Shown here: positions 45,026 to 45,606 of the stretch, piece by piece | How positions within the stretch are numbered: position 1 is the stretch's first letter | Layout of the letters: each line of letters opens with the position of its first letter | Origin: Klebsiella michiganensis | Lineage (GTDB): Bacteria > Pseudomonadota > Gammaproteobacteria > Enterobacterales > Enterobacteriaceae | Assembly: GCF_002925905.1 (NCBI RefSeq) | Contig: NZ_PRDB01000003.1 | Coordinates: forward strand, 1-45,606 | Direction of reading: 5' to 3' | DNA length: 45,606 nt | Notes under the pieces: model-generated | Told to the model about the DNA's origin: nothing | Database searches by the model: none | What the model saw: the letters and a program-made list of their open reading frames with translations, nothing else | Position numbers and translations under genes: made by a program

Positions 45026-45606
45026 TCAGTTGTACATCATCGTTAAGGTAGCCACCGCGTTGGCGTGGCCGGGATGGATCTCCGGCGTGTTCTGGTAATA
45101 GCGAAAGGTGAGCGGCAGGGTTATCGATGCGCCAGCCTCAGGGATGGTGCCGACCGGGAAAAAACGATCGAACTGGACGGGCGAGCCGTTATAAAGCACC
45201 TGAACGCCGACCCCCTGGGCTACGCCGGTTTCATTGCTTAAGGCCACTACGCCGAGCGTCGGGGAGAGATAACCTTGACTGCTTATTGACGTATTCACGG
45301 CGACCTTATCGTCGCACCGCACCGGAATTGACAAACTCTGCTCGCCGCTGGTGCTGCCCGGACCAGAGAATTGGCCCACCGGAACAGCACCCATGTTGAC
45401 AGTTAACGTCGAGGGGACGGTGCAGCTTACCGCTTTATAAACAATATCTCCGGCATAGCCGATATAGTTTTGCTGCCCCTGGCTGCCGATGCCCAGACCG
45501 GTATCATAGACCCCCATACCAAATTTGGTTTGCGCGACATCGAGAGTGCCGCTCGTTGCCGTATCCCCCGTTTTTACCAGCGTTAGTGTGACCGTATATC
45601 CAAAGG
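45026..45606 (-). CDS. Fimbrial subunit or tip adhesin, 5' end outside window
   Basis: The frame is open to the right edge (first full codon at 45604) and ends TAA at 45026. The visible part reads FGYTVTLTLVKTGDTATSGT, then GMGVYDTGLGIGSQGQQNYI, one Cys pair (YKAVSCTVP; PVRCDDKV), and a pilin-type C-terminal VATLTMMYN. The ATG at 45517 is internal. Its size beyond the edge will show whether it is a two-domain FimH-like adhesin or an ordinary pilin; the long stretch before the Cys favours a two-domain protein. Confidence 0.8.
   Translation of the reverse strand, partial: FGYTVTLTLVKTGDTATSGTLDVAQTKFGMGVYDTGLGIGSQGQQNYIGYAGDIVYKAVSCTVPSTLTVNMGAVPVGQFSGPGSTSGEQSLSIPVRCDDKVAVNTSISSQGYLSPTLGVVALSNETGVAQGVGVQVLYNGSPVQFDRFFPVGTIPEAGASITLPLTFRYYQNTPEIHPGHANAVATLTMMYN

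Overview
The window looks like chromosomal DNA of a Klebsiella/Raoultella-type enterobacterium. The evidence is a budR-budABC 2,3-butanediol locus with close Klebsiella-type proteins, a cspH/ynfU-like pair, a megL-type methionine gamma-lyase, chaperone-usher fimbrial genes, and a type VI secretion system (T6SS) in the enterobacterial order. Species assignment is inference, because no rRNA or housekeeping marker is present. No tRNA, rRNA or CRISPR array was seen.

Bases 1-28.8 kb are one T6SS island read on the + strand: tssC (5' cut by the window edge), tssK, tssL, an OmpA-family anchor, hcp, an ERIC element, a collapsed clpV, vgrG-1 with cargo, vgrG-2 with cargo, IS remnants, an IS903-split T6SS-associated membrane gene, tssM, a broken tssA, a PAAR effector with candidate immunity genes, tssF, tssG, tssJ and a 22-codon stub of tssE. 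Structural parts (TssC/K/L/M/F/G/J, Hcp, two VgrGs, PAAR) are intact. The ClpV ATPase, TssA and TssE are degraded. The locus is therefore either decaying or relies on a second T6SS locus for those functions.

Three AT-rich cargo modules sit in the GC-rich core. (1) vgrG-1 has a TTR-like tail and overlaps a papain/C39-like cysteine-protease-type effector. A lipoprotein immunity candidate follows, then a leftover 3' end of a second effector copy with its own orphan immunity paralogue. (2) vgrG-2 has a different TTR-like tail. It is followed by a DUF4431-like exported protein, a four-module peptidoglycan hydrolase (NNPGN domain, TTR-like domain, two LysM, CHAP/NlpC-like amidase) and another exported small protein. 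(3) A PAAR protein with a hydrophobic, probably pore-forming C-terminus is followed by two small membrane genes. Both of these are frameshifted as read, one at a run of nine G. The vgrG copies share a 570-bp tract with a single mismatch, which points to recent gene conversion.

Bases 29.2-33.2 kb hold an ABC importer of the ferric-iron/sugar-phosphate type: binding protein, fused double permease with a 3' frameshift, and ATPase. Bases 33.3-37.5 kb hold budC, budB and budA on the - strand with the LysR gene budR divergent. Together they make and regulate acetoin and 2,3-butanediol.

Bases 37.5-45.6 kb hold cspH, a ynfU-like zinc-ribbon protein, a CRP-site-preceded operon of methionine gamma-lyase plus an NhaC-family transporter, a 46-residue conserved-looking protein, a VirK/YbjX (DUF535) protein, an IprA-like regulator, an orphan FimB/FimE-type recombinase, and the 3' end of a fimbrial operon running in from the right edge.
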